From Dechloromonas hankyongensis (GTDB taxonomy: Bacteria > Pseudomonadota > Gammaproteobacteria > Burkholderiales > Rhodocyclaceae): DNA of 64,000 nt. A program made the translations under genes and the position numbers. The first letter of the stretch is position 1. The number at the start of each line of letters is the position of its first letter. Location: contig NZ_JAKLTN010000002.1 in the NCBI RefSeq assembly GCF_022012295.1, positions 248,001 to 312,000 of the forward strand, read 5' to 3'. Shown here in pieces: positions 51,023 to 59,316 of the stretch. The notes under the pieces were generated by a model that saw only the letters and a program-made list of their open reading frames with translations, did no database searches and was not told where the DNA came from.

Positions 51023-51556
51023 CTAGCTCTTGACCGGCCGTTTGGACAACTTGCGCTGAAGGGTCCGCCGATGCATTTTCAGGGCGCGCGCCGTGGCCGA
51101 GATGTTGCCGTCGTTTTCGTTGAGCACGCGTTGGATGTGCTCCCATTCGAGCCGGTCGACCGATAGCGGTTCGTCGGAAATGGGCAGGTCGAAGTCCGGG
51201 TTGGCGTCTTCGTCGAAGGCGCTGAGGATGGCCTCGATCTCGACCGGCTTGGCCAGGTACTGGATAGCACCCAGCTTGACCGCATCAACGGCAGTGGCGA
51301 TGCTGGCGTAGCCGGTCAGGACAACGATCCGGCAGTCGGGGACGATGTCCAGCAACTGCGGGATCAGGGCCAGCCCGGACGCGCCGTTCAGGTTGAGGTC
51401 GAGCACCACGCGCCCGGGGGCAATTTCGCGTGCCTTGTCGAGCGCCGCCTGGGCATCCAGCGCACCGCAGGCCGGGTAGCCGCGTCGTTCCAGGGTGCGG
51501 ACTAGAATGGCGTTGAAACTGGGGTCGTCATCGATGATCAGCATCGGTGTAGTCAT
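51023..51556 (-). CDS. regA: RegA/PrrA/RoxR/ActR redox response regulator
   Basis: A 177-aa response regulator of the RegA group. The receiver has IIDDDPSFNAIL, phospho-Asp in VVLDLNLNGASG (about 54) and Lys in IQYLAKPVE. The C-terminal Fis-type HTH RVLNENDGNISATARALKMHRRTLQRKL (about 142-169) is the very conserved RegA DNA-recognition segment. It controls respiration and electron-sink genes in response to redox. The start overlaps the regB stop (TCATGA). GCGNC-N5-GNCGC sites occur before nosZ (twice) and before the cytochrome gene beyond regB. Confidence 0.92.
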   Translation of the reverse strand: MTTPMLIIDDDPSFNAILVRTLERRGYPACGALDAQAALDKAREIAPGRVVLDLNLNGASGLALIPQLLDIVPDCRIVVLTGYASIATAVDAVKLGAIQYLAKPVEIEAILSAFDEDANPDFDLPISDEPLSVDRLEWEHIQRVLNENDGNISATARALKMHRRTLQRKLSKRPVKS

Positions 51557-52812
51557 GATTTCGCTCTGGGCAGTTCGATGCGGGCGATGGCGCCGCCGTC
51601 GTCGGGGTTGAGCAGGGATAGCCTGCCGCCAAGTTGTTCTATGGCGGTCCGGGTCAGCATCAGGCCGACGCCGCTGCCGCGTTCATGGGCGGGAAAACTG
51701 GTCTGCCCGCCATGCGCCAGCACTTCGGGCGGAAAACCGGGGCCGTGGTCGCGAATGTCCAGGCACAGGTCGTCGCTGCCCCAGCCCAGGCGGATTTCCA
51801 GCGGCTTGGGCGTGGCGTTGGCGGCGTTGTTCAATAGATTGAGAACCGCCTGTTCGAGGCGCGGGTCGGCCACGATGTCCGGCGCACCGCCATCGCTGGT
51901 GACGATAAGCCGGCTATTGGTCTGCGGGCGGGCGGCATGCCAATGCTGGCGAACGCCGTCCAGCCAGCGATCGGCGGGCAGTGATCCGGCATTTTCCAGA
52001 CGTTCCGCTCCGGCGCGGCGCGACAGGCCGGTGATGATCTTTTTGCATACGGCGATTTGCTGACGGAGCAGGGCGATATCCTCGCGTGCCGGATCGCTGA
52101 GTCCCGGCTCGTTGGCCAGTTCGCCGGCGAGCAGCGCCATGGTGCCCAGGGGGGTGCCGAGCTCGTGGGCGGCACCGGCCGCCAGTGTGCCCATCGCCAT
52201 CACGCGCTCGTCGCGCAATGCCTGTTCCCGGCTGGCGGCCAGTTCGGCGTCGCGTTCGCGGATCAATTGAGTCATGTGCACGATGATCCAGCCGATCATG
52301 ACGGCCGAGATGACGAAAATCAGCCACATGCCGATCAGGTGCAGGCGGGTGGCGCGTGACGCATCGGTCATCGGCAGCGGGATGTAGAACACCATGAGCA
52401 GCGAATAGGTGACGATCGCCACGGCACTGACGATGATCACGTAGCGCCGGGGCAGGGTCAGCGCTGCGGTCGCCACCGGGGGCAGCAGCAGCGAAACCAG
52501 GGGATTGGCGGCGCCGCCGCTGAAGAAGACGACGGCGGACAGGGCACCGATATCGAACAGCAGTTGGGTGAACAGTTCGCCGTCCGTCGCCATTTGGCTA
52601 CGCGCCACCCGCCACTGGGCCAGCCAATTGAACAGGCCGACCACCGCCATGATGCCGAGGAGCGGAACCTGCGGCACGGGAATGTCCAGCAAGCCCGGTC
52701 CCATCAGGATGAGCTGGATCAGAATGGCCAGCACGACCCAGCGACCGGCGACCAGTCGGCGTAAGTTGGCCTGGTGATCGACGCTTTGGTTGGTGCATGA
52801 ACTCATTGGCAT
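51553..52812 (-). CDS. regB: RegB/PrrB/RoxS/ActS redox sensor kinase
   Basis: Membrane redox sensor of 419 aa. It has six hydrophobic segments (about 25-185) with the quinone-site motif FFSGGAANPL (usual GGxxNPF, here Leu), and the H-box AAGAAHELGTPLGTMALL (phospho-His about 222). The dimer-interface segment QQIAVCKKIITGL carries a Cys at the position of the redox-active Cys of RegB. The HATPase follows (NLLNNAANAT, DHGPGFP, GSGVGLMLTRT). It starts with ATG at 52812 or 52806. It is divergent from a dihaem cytochrome c gene, with a RegA-type box between them. Confidence 0.92.
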   Translation of the reverse strand: MPMSSCTNQSVDHQANLRRLVAGRWVVLAILIQLILMGPGLLDIPVPQVPLLGIMAVVGLFNWLAQWRVARSQMATDGELFTQLLFDIGALSAVVFFSGGAANPLVSLLLPPVATAALTLPRRYVIIVSAVAIVTYSLLMVFYIPLPMTDASRATRLHLIGMWLIFVISAVMIGWIIVHMTQLIRERDAELAASREQALRDERVMAMGTLAAGAAHELGTPLGTMALLAGELANEPGLSDPAREDIALLRQQIAVCKKIITGLSRRAGAERLENAGSLPADRWLDGVRQHWHAARPQTNSRLIVTSDGGAPDIVADPRLEQAVLNLLNNAANATPKPLEIRLGWGSDDLCLDIRDHGPGFPPEVLAHGGQTSFPAHERGSGVGLMLTRTAIEQLGGRLSLLNPDDGGAIARIELPRAKS

Positions 52813-52826
52813 GGGGCGAATTATGC

Positions 52827-52840
52827 GTGATTTGCGTCAA
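52827..52840. promoter_or_regulatory. FNR-like dyad between regB and cytochrome c
   Basis: GTGATTTGCGTCAA fits TTGAT-N4-ATCAA at 8 of 10 positions and lies 57 bp before the cytochrome ATG. GACAAT (52863-52868) is at the -10 distance for a -41.5 site. Confidence 0.4.
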
Positions 52841-52859
52841 TTTTCGGCCGCCCGGAAGA

Positions 52860-52876
52860 TGCGACAATTCGCCGCA
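52860..52876 (+). promoter_or_regulatory. RegA/PrrA-type box before the dihaem cytochrome c gene
   Basis: TGCGACAATTCGCCGCA contains GCGAC-N5-GCCGC and differs from the nosZ sites at one base. It overlaps the candidate -10 of the cytochrome promoter, so RegA could repress as well as activate. A looser GCGTC-N8-GCCGC lies at 52834-52851. Confidence 0.6.
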
Positions 52877-52897
52877 GCTTTCACTGGAGTTCTTTGC

Positions 52898-53560
52898 ATG
52901 CTGACGTATCTGCGTATTCCTTTCCTGCTGGCCGGCCTGGCGTGTGGCGGCGTGGCGCTGGCCGCCGATCTCGAGAAAGGCAAGGAGATCAATGGCACCT
53001 GTGCCGCTTGCCACAGCGATAACGGCCAGGGTGGCAAGAAGGGCGAATACCCGCGGATTGCCGGTCAGCAGGTGAAATACATCGAGAGCCAGCTGAAGAA
53101 TTTCCGCTCGCGGACCCGGGTCAACATCCCGATGTTCCCCTATACCCAGGAGCGCGAACTATCGGACGAGGACATCAAGGACATCGCCGCCTATCTGAAC
53201 GGCATCGTGCTCGATACCAAGATGCCGACCTATACCGGCAACGAGGATGCGCTGACCAAACTGCTGATGGCCGACCGCGTGATGATCATTCCGCGCGCCG
53301 AAGGCGACCTGGAAAATGGCGAGAAGATCTACCAGAAGCAATGTGCGGCCTGCCATGGCAAGACGGGCAAGGGCAGGGGCATGTTCCCGATGCTGGTCGG
53401 CCAATACACCAACTATCTGCAACGCCAGGTCAGCCTTTACCTGAAGGGGGACCGGCCGCACGACGAGGAAGGCACGGTCGGTCGGCTCAACGACCTCAAG
53501 GCGCAGGACATCCAGGACATCCTGGCCTACCTCACCTCGATCCAGGATACCGACAAATGA
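52898..53560 (+). CDS. dihaem cytochrome c (c4-like)
   Basis: Periplasmic two-domain cytochrome of 220 aa. It has a Sec signal peptide (about 1-22, ending VALA) and haem motifs CAACHSDNGQGG (about residue 35) and CAACHGKTGKGRG (about 147), each followed by a YPRIAGQQVKYI or FPMLVGQYTNYL segment, as in cytochrome c4. The ATG at 52898 is chosen on the signal peptide. It stands next to regAB with RegA and FNR-like sites upstream, so it is expected to be redox controlled. It may donate to terminal oxidase or NosZ; I cannot decide which. Confidence 0.9.
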   Translation: MLTYLRIPFLLAGLACGGVALAADLEKGKEINGTCAACHSDNGQGGKKGEYPRIAGQQVKYIESQLKNFRSRTRVNIPMFPYTQERELSDEDIKDIAAYLNGIVLDTKMPTYTGNEDALTKLLMADRVMIIPRAEGDLENGEKIYQKQCAACHGKTGKGRGMFPMLVGQYTNYLQRQVSLYLKGDRPHDEEGTVGRLNDLKAQDIQDILAYLTSIQDTDK

Positions 53561-53892
53561 AACGCTTCCCGCTTCTCCTGCTGGCGCTGCTGGCTTCCGG
53601 TGGCGCCATGGCTCACGGACATGCCGGCCAAGTCGATGACAGCATGCCCGATGCCCAGAAAATCCGCTTCTGCGAGCGCGTCCGCGACCACGCCCTGCAG
53701 GCTTTCTACAATCGCGAGCGGGGAACCCCGATCAAGCTGTTCGTCGAGGACGGCAGCGACGGAGCGCGGATCACCAATCACATCATCAAGCGTATCTACG
53801 ACGAACCGCAGATTTCCAGCCCGAAAAAGGCCGAGGCGTTCGGGCGGGCGACCTGCAACGAGATGATGGGGACGAAGGGCGCTCCGGAGTAA
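53557..53892 (+). CDS. small exported protein of unknown function
   Basis: A 111-aa protein with a Sec signal peptide (about 1-20, ending GAMAHGHA). The mature helical domain has two Cys (IRFCERVRDHA and RATCNEMM) that could pair, and no known motif. Start and cytochrome stop overlap (ATGA), so it is co-translated with the dihaem cytochrome c. It may be an accessory to that cytochrome, which is inference from position only. Confidence 0.72.
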   Translation: MKRFPLLLLALLASGGAMAHGHAGQVDDSMPDAQKIRFCERVRDHALQAFYNRERGTPIKLFVEDGSDGARITNHIIKRIYDEPQISSPKKAEAFGRATCNEMMGTKGAPE

Positions 53893-53895
53893 GTT

Positions 53896-54444
53896 TCAGA
53901 ACAGAAAAGGAATGAAGCGCTTGGTACGCAGCATGTAGTCGGCGTACTCCTGGCCGAAATAGGCCAGGCATTCCTTTTCGTCAGTGGTGGCGGTCAGCCA
54001 CAGGGCAACGCTCGCCACCAGCGCAATCGCGGTTCCGGGCAGGTTCGGATTCTGGAAGAAGACCCCCCAGGCCAGCGCCAGCAGCGACGCATACATCGGG
54101 TGTCTGATGTAGGCGAAAATGCCGTGCGACACCAGTTGCGTCGTTTTCTCGAATTCGTAGAAGGAACCGTCGTCGCGCTGGGTATCGGGGGCTCCGTCGC
54201 GTTGCAGGGTGGCGACACCGATGGCGACCAGGGCGATGCTGCTCATCATCAAGATCCACGACGCCATCTGGTGCGGCGAAAGAGGATCGGAACCCCAAAC
54301 CTCGCGATTCATGACGATCAGGCCGAGAATGGCTTCCCACGCGAAGAAGCGGTAGAAACCGTGGCTGCCCGGTTTGCTCAGCGGTTTGCGCGACCACCAG
54401 ACGATGACGGCCGAGCCGGCGAGGAAGAGGATAAGTTCGTTCAT
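53896..54444 (-). CDS. isoprenylcysteine carboxyl methyltransferase (ICMT/PEMT)-family membrane protein
   Basis: A 182-aa membrane protein with four to five helices. The C-terminal HGIFAYIRHPMYASLL (about 108-123) and KECLAYFGQEYADYMLRTKRFIPF (about 156-179) form the SAM-binding signature of the ICMT/phosphatidylethanolamine-methyltransferase-like group. Bacterial substrates are mostly unknown. It converges on the previous gene with a 3-bp gap and no terminator, and ends one base before the aminopeptidase gene upstream of it, so it is probably in that operon. Confidence 0.82.
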   Translation of the reverse strand: MNELILFLAGSAVIVWWSRKPLSKPGSHGFYRFFAWEAILGLIVMNREVWGSDPLSPHQMASWILMMSSIALVAIGVATLQRDGAPDTQRDDGSFYEFEKTTQLVSHGIFAYIRHPMYASLLALAWGVFFQNPNLPGTAIALVASVALWLTATTDEKECLAYFGQEYADYMLRTKRFIPFLF

Positions 54445-54445
54445 G

Positions 54446-55750
54446 TCAGTCGGCGAAGGCCGCGGTCAGGGCAGCGATCATGTAACTGTGATCCAGAACG
54501 CCGGCGCTTTCGCGGATGCTGTGCATGGCCCACATGGGGGAGCCGACGTCGACGCTGGCGATGCCCAGCCGCGACGCGACGATGGGGCCGATGGTGCTGC
54601 CGCAACCGAGATCGGTGCGGTGGGCGTATAGCTGGCAGGGCACGCCGGCTTTGTCGCAGATGGCCATGAAGCGGGCCGCCGTTTCGGCATTGGTGCTGTA
54701 GCGCTGGTTGGCGTTGCTCTTGATCACCGGGCCGGCATTGACCAGGGCGTGGTGGCATGGCTCGTAGGCGGCCGGAAAGTTCGGGTGCCAGCCGTGCGCC
54801 ATGTCGGCGCTGATGAAGAAGCTGCGCGCCAGCATGCGGCGCTGGTCTTCGCCATCCAGCCCGGCGTTGCCGGCCAGACGGGCGATCACGTCGGCAACGA
54901 AGCTGCCGCCGGCGCCGGCCGCGCTTTCGCTGCCCACTTCCTCATGGTCGAAGAAGGCGCACAGCGCCGTAGCCGCGGGCTTTTCGGTAGCCAGCAAGGC
55001 GCTTAGTGCGGCATGGCAGGAGGCCAGGTTGTCGAGCTGGCTGTTGGTAACGAATTCGCGATCGGCGCCCCACAAGCTGCCTTTCTGCGTATCGTAGGCA
55101 TTCAGTTCCCAGGTCAGCAGATCGTCGGGCTGAACGCCGAGGGCGGTGGCGATGGGCTGGCGGAAACGCAGGTCAGCTTTGGTGCCATCCTCGGCCACTC
55201 CGAGCAGCAAGGGGAGTTCGGTCTGCTTGTTGAATTTCAGGCCGTTCTCGTTGACCTCGCGGTTCATGTGGATGGCCAGGTTGGGCAGGCGCAGCAGCGG
55301 ATCGGCAAAGCGCACCAGCCGCGTTTCGAAACCGTCGGCGACGCGCACATTGACCCGACCGGCCAGCGACAGATCACGGTCGGCGAAGGTGGCCAGGATA
55401 GGGCCGCCATAGACTTCCACGCCGAGGCGAACCATGCCGCCGACTTCCTCGGCCGGCTTGGGTTTGATGCGCAGGCCCGGCGAATCGGTGTGGGCGCCGA
55501 TGATGCGCAGGCCGGCTTCGGCCATGGCTTCGCTGCCGGCGCTGAAGGCGATGATCGATGAGCCGCCGCGCACAACGTAGTGTTTGCCACCCGGCTGCAG
55601 CGCCCAGCGCTCGCTTTCTTCCAAGCGGGTGAAACCGGCGGCCTGCAGGCGCTGTTCGCAGGTGTGGACGGCATGCCAGGGACTGGGGCTGGCATCGATG
55701 AAATCGAGCAGGTCCTGGGCCTGGCGGCGGGCGTTATCGGGAATGTTCAT
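54446..55750 (-). CDS. apeB: M18 family aminopeptidase
   Basis: Zinc metallo-aminopeptidase of 434 aa. Conserved M18 segments are SPWHAVHTCEQRLQ near the N-terminus and IIGAHTDSPGLRIKPKP (His and Asp metal ligands, about 82-98). DHEEVGSESAAGAGGSF (Glu-Glu catalytic/metal pair, about 268-284), SADMAHGWHPNFPAAYEP and a C-terminal GCGSTIGPIVASRLGIASVDVGSPMWAMHSIRES complete the set. The length is typical. It overlaps the lipase-like gene by 4 bp and probably shares its transcript. Confidence 0.92.
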   Translation of the reverse strand: MNIPDNARRQAQDLLDFIDASPSPWHAVHTCEQRLQAAGFTRLEESERWALQPGGKHYVVRGGSSIIAFSAGSEAMAEAGLRIIGAHTDSPGLRIKPKPAEEVGGMVRLGVEVYGGPILATFADRDLSLAGRVNVRVADGFETRLVRFADPLLRLPNLAIHMNREVNENGLKFNKQTELPLLLGVAEDGTKADLRFRQPIATALGVQPDDLLTWELNAYDTQKGSLWGADREFVTNSQLDNLASCHAALSALLATEKPAATALCAFFDHEEVGSESAAGAGGSFVADVIARLAGNAGLDGEDQRRMLARSFFISADMAHGWHPNFPAAYEPCHHALVNAGPVIKSNANQRYSTNAETAARFMAICDKAGVPCQLYAHRTDLGCGSTIGPIVASRLGIASVDVGSPMWAMHSIRESAGVLDHSYMIAALTAAFAD

Positions 55751-56628
55751 GGTTTCTGTTGCAGCAATTCAATGAGGCGGTCGGCTACGCGTACATCATA
55801 AAGCATGGCGATGTGGCCGACCGGCGGCAGTTCGACGTCGCGTGCACCTGGCAAGCGTTGATTATCCTGCGGCATTACGTAGTTGTCGTAGGCATTGCGT
55901 AAGCTGATTGCCGGAACGCTCAGCGGTTCGGCGGCCATGTCCTGCAGCCACAGCGAACCGCTGGTCATTTCGCGGGCATTCTGGCCGAAGCCGATCTGGC
56001 ACATGTCGCTGCCCTGATGCGGGGAAGCCAGGGTGATCAGTCGGGCGACGCGCTCCCTGCCGTGCCGGGCCAGGTAGCAACGGGCGATCAGGCCGCCCAT
56101 GCTGTGGCAGACCAGGGTGACTTGACGGCTGCCAGTGGCGGCGCAGACTTCTTCAATGCGTTGGTTCAAGAGCGGCTCGAGTCGCCCCAGGCTGATATAC
56201 GGTGGAGCCAGGCTGACCGTGCCGACGGTGTGGCCGGCTGCTTCGAGGCGTTTGCGCAGCAGCCACCAGACGCCTCGGCTGCAGCCGTAACCGTGTACCA
56301 GCAAGACCGGATGGCTGCTTTGAGGCAGGCGATCGGCCGGCATCCACAAGCGTTCAAAGGGAATGACCAGCACGAATGTGAGCAGGAAGGCGAGGTATTC
56401 CTCGATGACCATCCTCGCCCGGCGCATGAAGCCCAGTGCGGGAGCCGGCGAGCCGTGGGCCACGGCGAAGGTCCAGGTGATGGCGTTGATGCCGGCGCGC
56501 ACACCAAGGATGCCGCCGAATGCGCCGAGCAGGGTGGCCACCCAGTCGGCATGCAGGTAGTGGCGGCCGACATAGAGATAGCCGGCGATTTCCAGGCCAA
56601 GCCAGAACAATAGGGAAACGGGGACCAT
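55747..56628 (-). CDS. membrane-associated alpha/beta hydrolase, lipase-like
   Basis: A 293-aa protein with two N-terminal hydrophobic segments (about 3-22 and 80-98) and then a triacylglycerol-lipase-like alpha/beta fold. Its features are the oxyanion LLVHGYGCSRGVWW (about 112-125), the nucleophile elbow VCHSMGGLIARCYLA (about 175-189, Ser178), TLASPHQGSD (about 204) and a late PPVGHIAMLYD with the catalytic His. The ATG at 56626-56628 is chosen because the frame upstream overlaps dnaQ antiparallel reading in another frame. It ends 4 bp inside the aminopeptidase gene and starts 1 bp after dnaQ. Confidence 0.8.
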   Translation of the reverse strand: MVPVSLLFWLGLEIAGYLYVGRHYLHADWVATLLGAFGGILGVRAGINAITWTFAVAHGSPAPALGFMRRARMVIEEYLAFLLTFVLVIPFERLWMPADRLPQSSHPVLLVHGYGCSRGVWWLLRKRLEAAGHTVGTVSLAPPYISLGRLEPLLNQRIEEVCAATGSRQVTLVCHSMGGLIARCYLARHGRERVARLITLASPHQGSDMCQIGFGQNAREMTSGSLWLQDMAAEPLSVPAISLRNAYDNYVMPQDNQRLPGARDVELPPVGHIAMLYDVRVADRLIELLQQKP

Positions 56629-56629
56629 G

Positions 56630-57352
56630 TCAGTTTGCGGCGGGTTCCGCTTCCGGCTTCGGTAGCCAGATGCAGGCACCCTTCGATTCCTTGTCGATGC
56701 CGGCCAGGTTTTTTGCATGTTCGGCCAGTTCATCCTCCGTGGCGCGGCGGACGAGCAAGGGCTTGCGTTCGCGGACCTGACCATCGGCGCCGATATTCGG
56801 GCGCGGTGCGGTGTCCGGCTCGATCATCAGGGTGTTCTGGCCGCGCGTCATGGCCAGGAAAACGTCGGCCAGCAGTTCCGTGTCGAGCAGCGCGCCGTGC
56901 AGGGTGCGGGTCGAGTTGTCGATTTCGTAGCGTTCGCACAAGGCATCCAGGCTGTTGCGCTTGCCCGGATGCAGTTCCTTGGCCATCTTCAGCGTATCGG
57001 TCACGCCATTGCAGATGGTCTCGACCGGCACGCGGTCGAGGCGGCGCAGTTCGGCATTGAGGAAGCCGATGTCGAATGGTGCGTTGTGGATGACCAGTTC
57101 GGCGCCGCTGATGAACTCCAGGAATTCATCGACGATGTCGGCGAATTTCGGCTTGTCGGCCAGGAATTCCAGCGTGATGCCGTGCACCGCCTGGGCGCCG
57201 GCATCGATTTCGCGTTGCGGATTGACGTACTTGTGCAGATGGCGCCCGGTCAGTCGCCGGTTCTCCATCTCGATGCAGGCGACTTCGATGATGCGGTGAC
57301 CCGAGCGCGGGTCGAGGCCGGTGGTTTCGGTATCGAGGACGATCTGGCGCAT
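56630..57352 (-). CDS. dnaQ: DNA polymerase III epsilon subunit (3'-5' proofreading exonuclease)
   Basis: Proofreading subunit of the replicative polymerase, 240 aa. Exonuclease motif I is LDTETTGLDPRSGHRIIEVA (metal ligands Asp7 and Glu9), motif II is IHNAPFDIGFLNAEL (about 92-106) and motif III is HGALLDTELLADVFL (His and Asp, about 155-169). It is followed by a C-terminal tail for polymerase binding. It stands 9 bp after rnhA, the frequent rnhA-dnaQ pair, here in the same direction. Confidence 0.93.
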   Translation of the reverse strand: MRQIVLDTETTGLDPRSGHRIIEVACIEMENRRLTGRHLHKYVNPQREIDAGAQAVHGITLEFLADKPKFADIVDEFLEFISGAELVIHNAPFDIGFLNAELRRLDRVPVETICNGVTDTLKMAKELHPGKRNSLDALCERYEIDNSTRTLHGALLDTELLADVFLAMTRGQNTLMIEPDTAPRPNIGADGQVRERKPLLVRRATEDELAEHAKNLAGIDKESKGACIWLPKPEAEPAAN

Positions 57353-57361
57353 GCTGCTTCC

Positions 57362-57808
57362 TTACTTTTTCAATTCGTCGATGCCGCGATTGGCCAGGGC
57401 ATCGGCGCGTTCGTTTTCCGGGTGGCCGGCGTGGCCCTTGACCCACACCCATTGCAGCTTGTGCTGGCGGACCAGGGCATCGAGGGTCTGCCACAGGTCG
57501 GCATTCTTGACCGGCTTCTTGTCCGAGGTTTTCCAGCCGTTGCGCTTCCAGCCGTTGATCCACTCGCTGATGCCCTTCAGCACGTATTGCGAGTCGGTAT
57601 AAACGGTGCCGACGACCGGCCGTTTCAGCGCTTCCAGGCCGCGAATGGCGGCGGTCAATTCCATGCGGTTGTTGGTCGTTTCCTTTTCGCCGCCCCACAG
57701 TTCCTTTTCGTGAGCGCCGGCGCGCAGGATGGCGCCCCATCCGCCGGGGCCGGGATTGCCCTTGCAGGCGCCGTCGGTAAAGATTTCGATGCTGTCTTCA
57801 GTGGCCAT
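57362..57808 (-). CDS. rnhA: ribonuclease HI
   Basis: Removes RNA from RNA-DNA hybrids. The 148-aa protein has all four acidic residues: [17 protein letters not shown] (Asp10), [15 protein letters not shown] (Glu48), [11 protein letters not shown] (Asp70) and the C-terminal NERADALAN (Asp about 134). The His-containing handle [12 protein letters not shown] is also present. It overlaps the methyltransferase gene by 11 bp. Confidence 0.95.
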   Translation of the reverse strand: MATEDSIEIFTDGACKGNPGPGGWGAILRAGAHEKELWGGEKETTNNRMELTAAIRGLEALKRPVVGTVYTDSQYVLKGISEWINGWKRNGWKTSDKKPVKNADLWQTLDALVRQHKLQWVWVKGHAGHPENERADALANRGIDELKK

Positions 57809-58514
57809 GTGTTTCTTTTTGCGTAATGGGGCGCAGCGCTTTGGCGCGCACCGGGTTTTTCTTCCAGTTAGGGGTGATCAGCCGCATGCCGTGCATGCGC
57901 TTGATGGCACGCAGCACGTAGACGCCGCCGGAAAAGCTCCACCAGCGCTCCCGCGAATTGTCGACGTGTTGCCATCCCCGCAGCCAGCGCAAGCGGTCGA
58001 GCGGTGGAATGCAGCAGCCCAGGCTGCCCTTATCGACCTCGAAGCCGAGCAGTTTCAGCCAGTCCTTCAGGCGGTTCAGCGACAGATAACTGCCGTTCCA
58101 CGGAAACTGGCCGCTGCGGTCGAAGCGGCGCTTCACGCCCCACAGCGACAGTGGATTGAAGCCGATGACGATCAGTTGCCCTTCCGGGATCAGGATGCGT
58201 TCGACCTCGCGCAGGATCTGGTGCGGCTCGTCGCTGAATTCCAGGACATGGGGCAGGACGACCAGATCGGTGCTGCTCGTGGCAATGGGCAGGGCGGAGA
58301 AGTCGCACAGGAAATCGACGCTTCCCGCATCGCCGGTCTTCTGGCGAAGCGGAATGCGGTTGGCGCGCAGGAAGTCGGCTTGCGGCAGACCGATTTGCAG
58401 GGCGTTGTAGCCGAAGATGTCGGTGACAAGATCATCGACCTGGCGCTGTTCCCATGCCAGCACATGGCGGCCCGGCGTAGACGCCAGCCAGCGGTCGAGA
58501 CCGGGAATTGACAT
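57798..58514 (-). CDS. SAM-dependent methyltransferase (class I, DUF/UbiE-like)
   Basis: A 238-aa methyltransferase-like protein lying between gloB and rnhA in many beta- and gammaproteobacteria. SAM-fold features are weak at the N-terminus but clear in the middle: [43 protein letters not shown] (about 90-132). The start is uncertain. The ATG at 58512-58514 (MSIPGLDRW) avoids overlap with the divergent gloB gene, while ATGs at 58562 and 58544 would overlap it. The substrate is unknown. Confidence 0.75.
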   Translation of the reverse strand: MSIPGLDRWLASTPGRHVLAWEQRQVDDLVTDIFGYNALQIGLPQADFLRANRIPLRQKTGDAGSVDFLCDFSALPIATSSTDLVVLPHVLEFSDEPHQILREVERILIPEGQLIVIGFNPLSLWGVKRRFDRSGQFPWNGSYLSLNRLKDWLKLLGFEVDKGSLGCCIPPLDRLRWLRGWQHVDNSRERWWSFSGGVYVLRAIKRMHGMRLITPNWKKNPVRAKALRPITQKETHGH

Positions 58515-58542
58515 CCGGGGCGCGTCGCTCGATAGTTCCGGC

Positions 58543-59298
58543 ATGTTTGAAGTGTCGTTCATTCCCGCGTTCAAGGACAATTACATCTGGCTGCTGACCC
58601 AGGGCAAGCGCGCCTGGGTCGTCGACCCCGGCGATGCCGCCCCGGTGCAGGCCAGGCTGGAAGCCGACGGGCTGGACCTCGAAGGCATCCTGATCACCCA
58701 CCATCATCCCGATCATCAAGGGGGCGTCGCCGCACTGGCGACACAATGGCCGGTCAAGGTCTATGCACCGGGCAACGAGTCTATCACAGCCTGCACCCAC
58801 CCCCTCTTTGGCGGCGAGAGCATCGATGTTCTCGGCCAGCGCGTGCAGGTCATGGCTGTTCCCGGTCACACCCTCGGCCACCTGGCCTACTACGTCGACG
58901 GGGCGCTGTTTTGCGGGGACACGCTGTTCGGCGCCGGCTGTGGCCGCTTGTTCGAAGGGTCGCCGGAACAGATGTCGGGGTCGCTGGACAGCATCGCCGC
59001 CTTGCCGGACGACACACTGATCTACTGTGCCCATGAATATACGCAGATGAACCTGGGTTTTGCGCTGGCGGTGGAACCCGGGAACGAGGTGTTGCAGGCG
59101 AGGGCAGTTCAGGTCGCGGCATTGCGCGCGGCCGGGCGTCCCTCCGTGCCCCTGGTGCTGGGCGAGGAAAAGGCGACCAATCCCTTCCTGCGCTGCACGC
59201 AGCCGGCGGTGGTGCAGGCTGCCTTGCGTCACGCGGCCGGCGGCAGCGGCAAGGTGGCGGTTTTCGCCGCGATCCGCAGCTGGCGGAACAACTTCTAA
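58543..59298 (+). CDS. gloB: hydroxyacylglutathione hydrolase (glyoxalase II)
   Basis: Hydrolyses S-lactoylglutathione to lactate and glutathione. The 251-aa protein opens VSFIPAFKDNYIWLL, a GloB hallmark, and has the binuclear metal motif THHHPDHQGG (about 52-61) and VPGHTLGHLAYY (about 106-117). GDTLFGAGCGRLFEG (about 126-140), CAHEYTQMNLGFA (about 163-175) and a C-terminal NPFLRC glutathione-binding segment follow. The ATG at 58543 is fixed by the conserved N-terminus. It is divergent from the methyltransferase gene. Confidence 0.93.
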   Translation: MFEVSFIPAFKDNYIWLLTQGKRAWVVDPGDAAPVQARLEADGLDLEGILITHHHPDHQGGVAALATQWPVKVYAPGNESITACTHPLFGGESIDVLGQRVQVMAVPGHTLGHLAYYVDGALFCGDTLFGAGCGRLFEGSPEQMSGSLDSIAALPDDTLIYCAHEYTQMNLGFALAVEPGNEVLQARAVQVAALRAAGRPSVPLVLGEEKATNPFLRCTQPAVVQAALRHAAGGSGKVAVFAAIRSWRNNF

Positions 59299-59316
59299 GG
59301 ATCTTCCGGCGACTGT

